From Streptomyces buecherae (GTDB taxonomy: Bacteria; Actinomycetota; Actinomycetes; Streptomycetales; Streptomycetaceae), in NCBI RefSeq assembly GCF_014295035.1, contig NZ_CP060404.1, positions 4,744,501-4,808,500 on the forward strand: a DNA stretch of 64,000 bases, in the 5' to 3' direction. This document shows positions 40,908-49,177 of the stretch, in pieces. Under the pieces are notes generated by a model. That model ran no database searches, was not told the DNA's origin, and worked only from the letters and a program-made list of their open reading frames with translations. How positions within the stretch are numbered: the first letter of the stretch is position 1; every line of letters starts with the position of its first letter. A program made the position numbers and the translations under genes.

Positions 40908-41389
40908 CTTCCCGTACGGACAACGAACTGGTGGAACGGGCGAACACCGCCCTGTACGAGGCGATGGAGCGCGGCGACGCGGCGGCCCTCGGCGCGATGT
41001 GGCTGGACGGCGACGTGAGTTGCGTCCACCCGGGGTGGCCGGTGCTGCGCGGGCGGAGCGAGGTGCTCCGCTCGTACGCGCTGATCATGGCGAACACGGA
41101 GTACATCCAGTTCTTCCTGACCGACGTGGAGGTGTCCGTGCTCGGCGACACCGCGCTGGTCACCTGTACGGAGAACATTCTCAGCGGCGGCCCGGCCGAG
41201 GAGGAGGGCACGCTCGGCCCGCTGGTGGGGCAACTCGTCGTGGCGACGAACGTGTTCCGGCGCAGCGGGGACGACTGGAAGGTCTGGTCCCACCACGGCT
41301 CGCCGGTGCTGGCCGAGCGGGACGACGAGGACGCGGACACGCCCCCGGACGACGGCATCGGCGGCGGCCCGGCGGGCCTCGGCGACTGA
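40904..41389 (+). CDS. NTF2/SnoaL-fold protein in the folate cluster
   Basis: The 161-residue protein has the NTF2-like cone fold: ELVERANTALYEAMERGDAAALGAMWLDGDVSCVHPGWPVLRGRSEVL, TEYIQFFLTDVEVSVLGDTALVTCTENIL, and VGQLVVATNVFRRSGDDWKVWSHHGSPVL. GAGGGAG precedes the GTG, which overlaps the end of folP by four bases, so synthesis is coupled to dihydropteroate synthase. Such proteins follow folP in many actinobacteria; a role in pterin handling is possible but unproven. The tail is acidic and glycine-rich. Confidence 0.88.
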   Translation: MTSRTDNELVERANTALYEAMERGDAAALGAMWLDGDVSCVHPGWPVLRGRSEVLRSYALIMANTEYIQFFLTDVEVSVLGDTALVTCTENILSGGPAEEEGTLGPLVGQLVVATNVFRRSGDDWKVWSHHGSPVLAERDDEDADTPPDDGIGGGPAGLGD

Positions 41390-41932
41390 GCCCGCGACCA
41401 CGCGCCGCGACCACGCGCCACGGCCCGGGTCCCCACGGGGGCCCGGGCCGCGCCGTGTCCGGGCGGGCCCGCCGCCGCGAGCGGCCGGCCCGGACACGGC
41501 ACGGCCGTCGCGGAGGGCCCCGTACGCCTCCCGTACCCCTGGCTCACGCGTCGCGTACGCCCGCCGGACGCGCGCCGGACCCACCCTGGACGCCAGCCGG
41601 ACCCGGCTCCGGGCAGCCCGGCGCGCGGGCGGAGCGGGCCGGCCCGGATGCCGACAGGGCGTCGGCGCGGGCCCGTCAGCGCGGCGTGCTGGGTCACTCG
41701 TTCGAGCTGCGTGACGGGAGGGTAGGGAGTGGGGGCACGGAAGACGGTCGGCGTGCTGGCGATGGCCGCTTAGCAGTTGGACGCCGTGCTGTCCATAGCC
41801 CCCGAGGGCGGGCGCTGTCGGCGCTCGCAGGTAGATTCGATAACGGGGGTGTGACAGCCCCAGGCAGGGAGGATGGCGCGCCGGCCGGTGGTCGGTGCCC
41901 GTCCGCTCCGACGACCAGCAGGAGTGATTCGT
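41390..41932. other. Interval between the NTF2-fold gene and folB
   Basis: Over 540 bases show no convincing gene. The first part is GC-rich with repeated CGTACGC/CCGTAC words (41520-41565). A candidate -10, TAGATT at 41832-41837, lies about 95 bases before folB, in a less GC-rich patch near 41825-41850. folB therefore probably has its own promoter. Confidence 0.4.
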
Positions 41933-42292
41933 GTGGATCGTGTCGCGCTGCGCGGCCTGACGGCCCGTGGGCACCACGGCGTGTTCCCCGAGGAGCGCGC
42001 GAAGGGCCAGACCTTCGTCGTGGACCTGGTGCTCGGCCTGGACACGCGTCCGGCGGCGGCCGACGACGACCTCACGAAGACCGTGCACTACGGGGTCGTG
42101 GCCGAGGAGGTCGTGGCCGTGGTGGCGGGGGAGCCGGTGGACCTGATCGAGACGCTCGCCGAGCGGATCGCCCAGAAGTGCCTGGAGCACGCGGCGGTGC
42201 GCGAGGTCGAGGTCGTCGTGCACAAGCCGGAGGCCCCGATCACCGTTCCCTTTGACGACGTGACCATTACCATCACGCGGAGCCGAGTATGA
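41933..42292 (+). CDS. folB: Dihydroneopterin aldolase
   Basis: The 119-residue enzyme cleaves dihydroneopterin to hydroxymethyl-dihydropterin and glycolaldehyde. Typical elements are LTARGHHGVFPEERAKGQTFVVDL, KTVHYGVVAEEV, the catalytic region VDLIETLAERIAQKCLEH and VVVHKPEAPI. The GTG at 41933 has AGGAG eight bases upstream. The last bases overlap the ATG of folK (ATGA), so the two are translationally coupled. Confidence 0.95.
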   Translation: MDRVALRGLTARGHHGVFPEERAKGQTFVVDLVLGLDTRPAAADDDLTKTVHYGVVAEEVVAVVAGEPVDLIETLAERIAQKCLEHAAVREVEVVVHKPEAPITVPFDDVTITITRSRV

Positions 42293-42882
42293 GCAGCAGC
42301 GACCCGACCGTGCAGCCCGTCCCCTCCTCCGTGGTGGAACAGGTGGACGCCGCCGATGTGACCTTGTCCAACCCGAAGTGGGCGGTGATCTCGCTCGGCA
42401 GCAACCTGGGCAACCGCCTGGAGACCCTGCAGGGCGCGGTCGACGCCCTGGAGGACACGCCCGGCCTGCGCGTCAAGGCGGTGTCGCCGGTCTACGAGAC
42501 CGAGCCGTGGGGCGTGGAGCCGGGGGCGCAGCCCACGTACTTCAACGCCGTCGTGCTCGTCAGGACCACCCTGCCCCCGACCTCGCTGCTCGATCGCGGC
42601 CAGGCCCTTGAGGAGGCGTTCGAGCGGGTGCGGGACGAGCGCTGGGGACCGCGCACACTGGACGTGGACATCGTGTCCTACCAGGACGTCGTCTCCGACG
42701 ACCCGGTGCTCACGCTTCCGCACCCGCGCTGCCACGAGCGCGCCTTCGTTCTCGTACCGTGGCACGACGTGGAGCCGGAGGCGGTCGTTCCGGGGCGCGG
42801 ACCGGTCGCCGAACTGCTGGCGCGGGTGGATCGTGGCGGTGTGGTGCCGCGTGTCGACCTGGAACTGCGGCTGCCTGAGTAG
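42289..42882 (+). CDS. folK: Hydroxymethyl-dihydropterin pyrophosphokinase
   Basis: The 197-residue kinase transfers pyrophosphate from ATP to the pterin, preparing it for FolP. It has VISLGSNLGNRLETLQGAVDAL, VYETEPWG, YFNAVVLV, ERWGPRTLDVDIVSY and LPHPRCHERAFVLVPWHDVEP. The first 30 residues are an extra hydrophilic leader. It overlaps folB by four bases and is followed after 62 bases by a DUF3180 gene. Confidence 0.95.
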   Translation: MSSSDPTVQPVPSSVVEQVDAADVTLSNPKWAVISLGSNLGNRLETLQGAVDALEDTPGLRVKAVSPVYETEPWGVEPGAQPTYFNAVVLVRTTLPPTSLLDRGQALEEAFERVRDERWGPRTLDVDIVSYQDVVSDDPVLTLPHPRCHERAFVLVPWHDVEPEAVVPGRGPVAELLARVDRGGVVPRVDLELRLPE

Positions 42883-42944
42883 GCGTTGAGGTAGCTGGTG
42901 CCGCGTGCGAACGGCGGCGCCGGTGGAAGGGCGGTAGAGCGACG

Positions 42945-43451
42945 ATGAGGGGCGACCACTCGGTGAGGCAACTTCGGATCGGGGTACTGGTCGGGCTCTT
43001 CGTCGTGGCCGGCGTCCTGTCGTGGGCGGGCGCCCGGCTCTGGGACTCCCTCGGCACCCTGCCGAGCGTGCCGCTGGCGGCCCCCATCGTGCTGGCGCTG
43101 ATCGCCGTGGTGCTGGGGGCGACGGCCCTGTCGATGCGCTCCCGGCTCCAGGCCCAGCGCGAGCGGCGGCCCGGCGCGAAGGGCGTCGACCCGCTGGTGG
43201 CGGCCCGGGCGGTGGTCTTCGGGCAGGCCAGCGCCTTGGTGGCGGCGCTGGTCTCGGGGATGTACGGCGGCGTCGGCCTGTTCCTGCTTCTCAACGAACT
43301 CGACGTGCCGGCCCGCCGCGACCAGGCGATCTACGCCGCCGCCTCGGTGGTCGCCGGGGCGGCCGTGGTCGCGGTGGCGTTCTTCCTTGAGCGCGTCCTG
43401 AAACTCCCGGAGGACGACGACACCGACCCGCGCGGCGCGGCCCGGGCCTGA
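42945..43451 (+). CDS. DUF3180 membrane protein
   Basis: The 168-residue protein has four membrane segments: RIGVLVGLFVVAGVLSWAGARL, LAAPIVLALIAVVLGATALSM, ARAVVFGQASALVAALVSGMYGGVGLFLL and AIYAAASVVAGAAVVAVAFFLERVL, with an acidic C-terminus. It is the DUF3180 protein that regularly follows folK in actinobacteria. Its function is unknown; constant linkage to the folate genes may be historical. Confidence 0.9.
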   Translation: MRGDHSVRQLRIGVLVGLFVVAGVLSWAGARLWDSLGTLPSVPLAAPIVLALIAVVLGATALSMRSRLQAQRERRPGAKGVDPLVAARAVVFGQASALVAALVSGMYGGVGLFLLLNELDVPARRDQAIYAAASVVAGAAVVAVAFFLERVLKLPEDDDTDPRGAARA

Positions 43452-43721
43452 CGCCCCTCGGGCCGGCCGCGCCTCCCGCCCGCTCGCGGCCCCGCGAGGA
43501 CCGGAGCCCGGCCTGGGCCCGGCCCGCGCGGCCCGGAGCCCGGTCTGACCGCGGACCGCCTGCACCTGGGCCTGGCCCGCGCGGGTCTGAGCGCGGCCCG
43601 CGCGGGCACCGTACGCCCCGCTCGTCACCCCGGCCCGCCCACCAGGTCCGCCAGGTTCACCCTGGCCGGCAGACCGGCCAAGGCCACCAGGTGCACCCGG
43701 TTCACCGGGCCCGCCAGGGCC

Positions 43722-44882
43722 CTACGCGTCGGCGACCGTCTGGAGTTCGACGTCCGAGCGCGCGATGTCCTGGGCGTCCGCGTCGATGGAGCGGCGCAGG
43801 GCCTCGTGCAGCTTGGCCGGGGTGAGGACGCCGAGGAAGCGGTCGCCGTCCAGGACCGCGATCCAGCCCGCGTCGTGCTGGAGCATGGTGCTGAACGCCC
43901 GCTTGAGCGAGGAGCCGACCGGAAGCCACGCCTCCATCCGGCGGGCGTGCTCCCCCACGGTCCCCTCGCCGGCCGTGGCGGCCGCGTCGGCCACGATCCA
44001 GCCGTGCAGGTTGTCCTGGTCGTCCAGGACGACCGCCCACCGCGCGCCCTCGGCCGCGAGTCGGGCGGCGGCCTTCGGCAGCGGGTCCGTCAGGTGCACG
44101 ATCGGCGGCTGCTCCAGGTCGCCCGGCTCGATCGGGGTGACCGTGAGCCGCTTGAGGCCACGGTCGGCGCCGACGAAGTCGGCCACGTACGGCGTGGCGG
44201 GCGAGCCGAGCACCGCGGCCGGGGCGTCGAACTGCTCGATGCGCCCCGCGCCGTAGACCGCGATCCGGTCGCCGAGCCGCACCGCCTCCTCGATGTCGTG
44301 CGTGACGAACAGCACCGTCTTGCGCACCTGCGCCTGGAGCCGCAGGAACTCGTTCTGCAGGTGCTCGCGCACGACCGGGTCCACCGCGCCGAACGGCTCG
44401 TCCATCAACAGCACCGGCGGGTCGGCCGCGAGCGCGCGGGCCACGCCGACGCGCTGCCGCTGGCCGCCGGAGAGCTGGTCGGGGTAGCGGTCGCCGTACA
44501 CCGACGGGTCGAGGCCGACCAGGTCGAGCAGTTCCGCGGCCCGCGCGCCGGCCTTGCCGCGCTGCCAGCCGAGCAGGTGCGGCACGGTGGCCGTGTTCTC
44601 CAGGACGGTCTTGTGCGGGAAGAGGCCGACCTGCTGGATGACGTAGCCGATCCGGCGCCTGAGCTGGACCGGGTCGATCGTCGCGATGTCCTCGCCGTCC
44701 AGGAAGATCTGCCCGCTGGACGGCTCGATGAGCCGGTTGACCATCTTCATCGTGGTGGTCTTGCCACACCCCGACGGCCCGACGAGCGTGACCAGCTCCC
44801 CCTCCGCGACCTCGAAGGACAGGTCGGCGACCGCGGTGGTGCCATCGGCGTAGCGCTTGCTGACGTGCTCGAAGCGGATCAT
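43722..44882 (-). CDS. Betaine/choline-type ABC importer, ATP-binding subunit with CBS pair
   Basis: The 386-residue ATPase has Walker A GPSGCGKTT near 35, the signature YPDQLSGGQRQRVGVARAL, Walker B VLLMDEPFGAVDP and a switch histidine in VTHDIEEAVRLGDRI. Two CBS domains at about 255-375 (WAVVLDDQDNLHGWIVADA and DAGWIAVLDGDRFLGVLTPAKLHEALR) identify the OpuA/OpuC/EgtV group, where CBS domains sense ionic strength or nucleotides. It is divergent from two permease genes that complete the transporter. The substrate may be glycine betaine, choline, carnitine or a related compound. Confidence 0.92.
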   Translation of the reverse strand: MIRFEHVSKRYADGTTAVADLSFEVAEGELVTLVGPSGCGKTTTMKMVNRLIEPSSGQIFLDGEDIATIDPVQLRRRIGYVIQQVGLFPHKTVLENTATVPHLLGWQRGKAGARAAELLDLVGLDPSVYGDRYPDQLSGGQRQRVGVARALAADPPVLLMDEPFGAVDPVVREHLQNEFLRLQAQVRKTVLFVTHDIEEAVRLGDRIAVYGAGRIEQFDAPAAVLGSPATPYVADFVGADRGLKRLTVTPIEPGDLEQPPIVHLTDPLPKAAARLAAEGARWAVVLDDQDNLHGWIVADAAATAGEGTVGEHARRMEAWLPVGSSLKRAFSTMLQHDAGWIAVLDGDRFLGVLTPAKLHEALRRSIDADAQDIARSDVELQTVADA

Positions 44883-45041
44883 GGGTCCCCATTGTCGCCG
44901 TAGTCGTTGAAGAACATATTGCGCTCTCGTGGCGGTCTGGCTCGATTGTCAGTGCCCGGGGTTAGGGTCGCCAGGCATGGGACCGGCGCGGGCGAGACGC
45001 GCGGGGCATGGGACCGGCAGGTGCGGGGGAGGTAGGCGGTC

Positions 45042-45782
45042 ATGAGTGCGAAGGGCTGTCTCGCGGCGAACGAGTGGATCTGCGGCGAGTACGTGCGGAC
45101 GCGGAGCCAGGAGCTCACGGACGCGACGGTGCAACACGTGTGGATCACCGCGGTCTCCGTGGCCATCGGGCTGCTCGTGGCGTTCCCGCTGGCGCTGCTC
45201 GCCCGCCGCTGGCGGGCCGCGGCCGGCCCGGTGCTCGGCCTGACGACGGTGCTGTACACGGTGCCGTCGCTGGCCATGTTCGCGCTGCTGATGCCGGTGT
45301 TCGGGGTCTCGGCGGCGGTGGTGGTCACCGGGCTCGTGCTGTATTCGCTCACCATCCTGGTGCGCAACATCCTGGCCGGCCTCGAGTCGGTGCCGGCCGA
45401 CGCGCGCGAGGCGGCGCGCGGCATGGGGTACGGGCAGGGGCGGCTGCTCTTCGAGGTGGAGCTGCCGCTGGCGCTGCCCGCGCTGATGGCGGGCGTGCGG
45501 ATCGTGACGGTCTCCACCATCTCGCTGACCACGGTCGGCGCGATCGTCGGCTTCGGAGGCCTGGGCAACCTCATCTACGACGGCATGGACAGCTTCTTCA
45601 AGGCCCAGGTGCTCACGGCGTCCGCCATCTGCGTCGCCCTCGCGATCGTCGCCGACGTGCTGCTGCTCGGCGTGCAGAAGCTGCTGACGCCCTGGAACCG
45701 GGCCCGGGCCCGGGACGCCGGCGGCCGGACCGGCAGGCGGAACGGGACCCGGCGCGTGGCGCGCGCCGCGAAGGCGGGTTGA
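45042..45782 (+). CDS. Betaine/choline-type ABC importer permease
   Basis: The 246-residue permease has five membrane segments and the binding-protein-dependent EAA loop SVPADAREAARGMGYGQGRLLFEVELPLALPALMAGVRI. Before it are WITAVSVAIGLLVAFPLALLARRW and LTTVLYTVPSLAMFALLMPVFG, after it TVGAIVGFGGLGNLIYDGM. A basic tail follows. GGGGGAGG lies before the ATG. Four bases separate it from the next gene, which holds the second permease fused to the binding domain. Confidence 0.92.
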   Translation: MSAKGCLAANEWICGEYVRTRSQELTDATVQHVWITAVSVAIGLLVAFPLALLARRWRAAAGPVLGLTTVLYTVPSLAMFALLMPVFGVSAAVVVTGLVLYSLTILVRNILAGLESVPADAREAARGMGYGQGRLLFEVELPLALPALMAGVRIVTVSTISLTTVGAIVGFGGLGNLIYDGMDSFFKAQVLTASAICVALAIVADVLLLGVQKLLTPWNRARARDAGGRTGRRNGTRRVARAAKAG

Positions 45783-45786
45783 GGAC

Positions 45787-47472
45787 ATGGACGAGATCAC
45801 CGGCGCCTGGGACTGGCTGACGACCGGCGCCAACTGGGCGGGCACCAGCGGCGTGTGGCACCGCCTGGGCGAGCACCTGTACCTCACCCTGGTGTGCCTG
45901 GCCATCTCCTGCGCCATCGCGCTGCCCGTCGCGCTCTACCTGGGCCACATCGGCAAGGGCGGCGCGCTCGCGGTCAACATCTCCAACGCCGGCCGCGCGG
46001 TGCCCACCTTCGCCGTGCTCGTGGTGCTGATGCTGACGCCGCTGGGCAAGCACGGGGACGTGCCGACCATCATCGCCCTGGTGCTGTTCGCGGTGCCGCC
46101 GCTGCTGACCAACGCGTACGTGGGGATGCGCGAGGCCGACCAGGACGTGGTCGAGGCGGCGCGCGGCATGGGCATGTCCGGCTGGCAGTTGCTGGGCCGG
46201 GTCGAGCTGCCGCTCGCCTTCCCGCTGATCATGACGGGGCTGCGGACGGCCGCCGTGCAGGTGGTGGCGACCACGACGCTGGCGGCGCTGCCCGGCGGCG
46301 GCGGACTCGGCCGCATCATCACGGCCGGCTTCAACACCTACAACACCGGCCAGGTGGTCGCCGGCGCGGTCCTGGTGGCGGGGCTCGCGCTGCTGGTCGA
46401 GGGCGTGTTGGTGGTCGCCGAGCGGCTGCTGAGCCCGCTGCCGGCGGCGGTGCGGGCGGCCAGGCGGCGCGCGGAGCGCGAGCGGCGCGCGGAGGACCGG
46501 GTGGCCCCGGCGACGGCGGTGAAGTTCGCCGCGGGCGGCACGGCCGCGATCGTCGCGCTCGCCGCGGTCGTCATCGGGTACGGCGGCAGGAGCCTGGAGG
46601 ACTCCTCCGCCAGGGGCGGCGGCGGCAAGGGCTCGGTGGTGGTCGGCGCGGCCGGCTTCACCGAGTTCAAGATCATGGCCGAGCTGTACGCCCAGATACT
46701 GGACGACGCCGGCTTCTCCGCCTCGATCCAGCCACTCAAGGCCCGCGAGCTGTACGAGCCGGCGCTGGAGAAGGGCCAGATCGACGTGGCCCCGGAATAC
46801 GCCGCCACGCTCGCCGAATTCCTCAACGCCAAGGAGAACGGCCCCGACGCGCCGGCGAAGAATCCCGTCGCCTCGGACGACACGGACAAGACCGTCGCGG
46901 CGCTCAAGAAGCTCGCCGAGCCCCGCGGACTGAAGGTGCTTTCCGCCGGCGACGCCATCGACCAGAACGCGTTCGCGGTCACCAAGGAGTTCGCCGAGAA
47001 GCACGATCTGACCACCCTCTCGGATCTCGGCGCGTCCAAACTCAAGATCAAATTGGCCGCGGGCGACGAATGCAGCCAGCGCCCGTTCTGCTCGCCCGGA
47101 CTGAAGAAGACGTACGGCATCAATGTCACCGAGGTCGACCCCAAGGGCGTGGGCACGGTGCAGTCGAAGCAGGCGGTCAAGGACGGCACCGACGACATGC
47201 TGCTGACCACGACGACGGACGCCACACTGGAGGACTTCGGCCTCGTTCTGCTGGAGGACGACAAGGGCCTGCAAAACGCCGACAACGTCCTTCCCGTCGT
47301 CAACGCGAGGGACGCCGGCGGGGCCAAGTTGGAAGCCGTACTCGACAAGCTCACCCGGGTTCTGACGACCCAGGACCTGGCCGACATGAACCGCGCGGTG
47401 GACGCCGACCGGGAGAAGCCCGCGGATGTCGCCAAGGACTACCTGGAGAAGAAGGGATTGCTGAGTAAGTAA
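45787..47472 (+). CDS. Fused permease and substrate-binding protein of the same importer
   Basis: The 561-residue protein joins two usual subunits. Residues 1-225 are a permease with the EAA loop MREADQDVVEAARGMGMSGWQLLGRVELPLAFPLIM. A basic linker (ARRRAERERRAEDR) and one further membrane helix at about 248-268 lead to an extracellular binding domain at about 283-561 (SVVVGAAGFTEFKIMAELYAQIL, KGQIDVAPEYAATLAEFL, TTTDATLEDFGLVLLEDDKGLQNADNVLPV) of the OpuAC/ProX type. The former lipoprotein signal seems to have become the linking helix; no lipobox cysteine is left. Similar fusions are known in OpuA and EgtU. The reading frame is uninterrupted. Confidence 0.92.
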   Translation: MDEITGAWDWLTTGANWAGTSGVWHRLGEHLYLTLVCLAISCAIALPVALYLGHIGKGGALAVNISNAGRAVPTFAVLVVLMLTPLGKHGDVPTIIALVLFAVPPLLTNAYVGMREADQDVVEAARGMGMSGWQLLGRVELPLAFPLIMTGLRTAAVQVVATTTLAALPGGGGLGRIITAGFNTYNTGQVVAGAVLVAGLALLVEGVLVVAERLLSPLPAAVRAARRRAERERRAEDRVAPATAVKFAAGGTAAIVALAAVVIGYGGRSLEDSSARGGGGKGSVVVGAAGFTEFKIMAELYAQILDDAGFSASIQPLKARELYEPALEKGQIDVAPEYAATLAEFLNAKENGPDAPAKNPVASDDTDKTVAALKKLAEPRGLKVLSAGDAIDQNAFAVTKEFAEKHDLTTLSDLGASKLKIKLAAGDECSQRPFCSPGLKKTYGINVTEVDPKGVGTVQSKQAVKDGTDDMLLTTTTDATLEDFGLVLLEDDKGLQNADNVLPVVNARDAGGAKLEAVLDKLTRVLTTQDLADMNRAVDADREKPADVAKDYLEKKGLLSK

Positions 47473-47536
47473 CCGGGAGGGAACAGATCGCGGGGCGGGC
47501 AGCGCGACGCGACGTACGCACGGTAAGTTTCAGGCC

Positions 47537-49069
47537 ATGCCACGTGGACGCCATCGTCATTCCCTGCCTCTGCACCGGCTGCTCCCACCGCTGGCCGTCG
47601 CGGGTGTGTCAACCGCCTGCGCCGCGGCTGCGTGGCTCGTCGGTGAACCCCTGCTGGTCCGCTCGTTGGCCACGGTCGCGGCGGTGGCCGCGATCGTCGG
47701 CGCCGTGCTGCTGCGCCGCTGGGACAGCGCGGCGGACAAGCGCCTCGCGGACCTGAACCGCGCCCGGCTGCGCGACGAGTGGCGGACCGAGGAACGCGTG
47801 GCGGAGCTGGAGGCGGACGCCGAGCGGGCCCGTGGCGCGCGCACCAAGCTGGACGCGAAGCTGCGCGCCAAGCGCGCCGAACTCGCCCGGCTGCGCAACG
47901 AGCACGCGGCGCTGCTCCGCCGGTACGCCACCGCCGAGACCGAGCGGGCCCGCACGCTGGAGGAGCGCCGCCGCCTCGCCCTTGGCACCCCGTCAGCCAC
48001 CGCCGCCGCGCCGGACGGTGACGTGGTGGAGACCCCGGGGGCCTCGGTGGCCGTCGCGGCCGTGGCCGCCGCGCGGGGCGCCCGGGCCGACGCCGCCCGG
48101 CCGGCCGCCGGCCGCGAGCGGGCAGCCGCGACCGGTGGGGTGCCGACGATGCGGCTCACCGGCCTCCTCCAGCCCGCCGTGTACGAGCGGGCCGCCACGG
48201 CCCTGCGCGACCTCGCCCGCAACGCGGCCGAGCAGCGCGCGACCGTCGCGGCGACGGCTGCCGCGGTGACGGAGAGCGCGGTGACGGCTGGCGTCACGAC
48301 GGCTGACGCGGCGACGGATGGCGCGGCGACGGGTGCCACGGTGGCCGTGGCCGGCGACACGATGGCCGGTGCCGAGCCGGTCGAGCAGGCGGTGCCGGCG
48401 GAGCCGGCCGGAAGCGTGGCGGCCGGCTCGGGCGACGCCCCCGGCCTGGCGACGGCGGAGCGGGCCACGGCGGACGCCGTGGTGGCGGACGCGGCGAAGG
48501 GCGGCACCGGCGCGGAAGCCACTGACGTGGCCGCCGACGTCGTCGCCGAGGCGGACGCCGACCCGGCCGTGGCTTCCGCTGCCGCCGCCGACGCCGCGGA
48601 CGCCGCCGCCGACCGGGACGCCGTACGGGACACGCGGGACGCCGAGGCCGCCGAAGCCACCGAGCACGGTCGGGCCGATGGCGTGGCCGGGCTCGCGGGG
48701 CCCGCCACGGCTCCGATCGCCGCGGCCGTGGTGCCGCAGCCGGCGCAGCCCGCTCCGCAGTGGCGCCCGGCGTCGCGGGCCGTCGGCGGCTTCGACTTCT
48801 TCGGCAACGCGTCGGGGGCGCCCGCCGCCCGCCGTGCCGACGCGTTGGAGGACGACCTCGCGGACGTGGTCGGCGCCGAGGCCATCGCCGACCACGCGGC
48901 GCACGCGCGGGACGCCCAGCAGGCGCAGCACGCCCAGGGCACCCAGGAGGCCCAGGACGCGACCACCGCCAGCGCGGAGGACGCCGCGGACGACCGGGTC
49001 ATCGACCTGACCGCGCACGACGAGACCGAGCAGATCGACCTGGCCGAGCTGCGCGGCGCCATCTCGTAA
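47537..49069 (+). CDS. Large alanine-rich membrane protein with coiled coil
   Basis: The 510-residue protein has no named domain that I recognise. Two membrane helices lie at about 15-34 and 40-60 (LAVAGVSTACAAAAWLVG and LATVAAVAAIVGAVLL). A charged coiled coil follows at about 65-150 (RLADLNRARLRDEWRTEERVAELEADAERARGARTKLDAKLR and on), then some 300 residues dominated by Ala, Thr, Val, Asp and Glu. The tail DRVIDLTAHDETEQIDLAEL is more ordered. A TAAGTT -10-like element ends seven bases before the ATG, which again suggests a leaderless message. It is convergent with nuoD2. Similar proteins occur in streptomycetes without known function. Confidence 0.75.
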   Translation: MPRGRHRHSLPLHRLLPPLAVAGVSTACAAAAWLVGEPLLVRSLATVAAVAAIVGAVLLRRWDSAADKRLADLNRARLRDEWRTEERVAELEADAERARGARTKLDAKLRAKRAELARLRNEHAALLRRYATAETERARTLEERRRLALGTPSATAAAPDGDVVETPGASVAVAAVAAARGARADAARPAAGRERAAATGGVPTMRLTGLLQPAVYERAATALRDLARNAAEQRATVAATAAAVTESAVTAGVTTADAATDGAATGATVAVAGDTMAGAEPVEQAVPAEPAGSVAAGSGDAPGLATAERATADAVVADAAKGGTGAEATDVAADVVAEADADPAVASAAAADAADAAADRDAVRDTRDAEAAEATEHGRADGVAGLAGPATAPIAAAVVPQPAQPAPQWRPASRAVGGFDFFGNASGAPAARRADALEDDLADVVGAEAIADHAAHARDAQQAQHAQGTQEAQDATTASAEDAADDRVIDLTAHDETEQIDLAELRGAIS

Positions 49070-49136
49070 CCCGCGCCGAGCGGCGCGCGCTGCGTGCGGA
49101 GCGCGGGCGGAGAGCGTGCGGAGAGTCGGAAAGCAC

Positions 49137-49165
49137 GAAAGGGGCCCCGTGGCGGGGCCCCTTTC
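49137..49165. terminator. Bidirectional terminator between convergent genes
   Basis: A perfect 13-base stem, GAAAGGGGCCCCG with its reverse complement, has a TGG loop. A-rich and T-rich ends on either strand suit termination from both sides. Confidence 0.85.
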
Positions 49166-49177
49166 GGGTGTTTCTGG

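Noticed and set aside
40870..42255. 461-codon frame spanning the NTF2-fold gene and folB
   Set aside because: It runs in a different frame from both recognised proteins and is Arg/Gly/Pro-rich throughout.
45936..46337. Antisense frame over the fused permease
   Set aside because: It carries no motif and is opposite a well-supported transporter gene.
46440..46680. A missed stop or frameshift joining permease and binding protein by error
   Set aside because: The linker is in one frame with sensible codons and an added membrane helix, as in known OpuA/EgtU fusions, so it looks like a real fusion.
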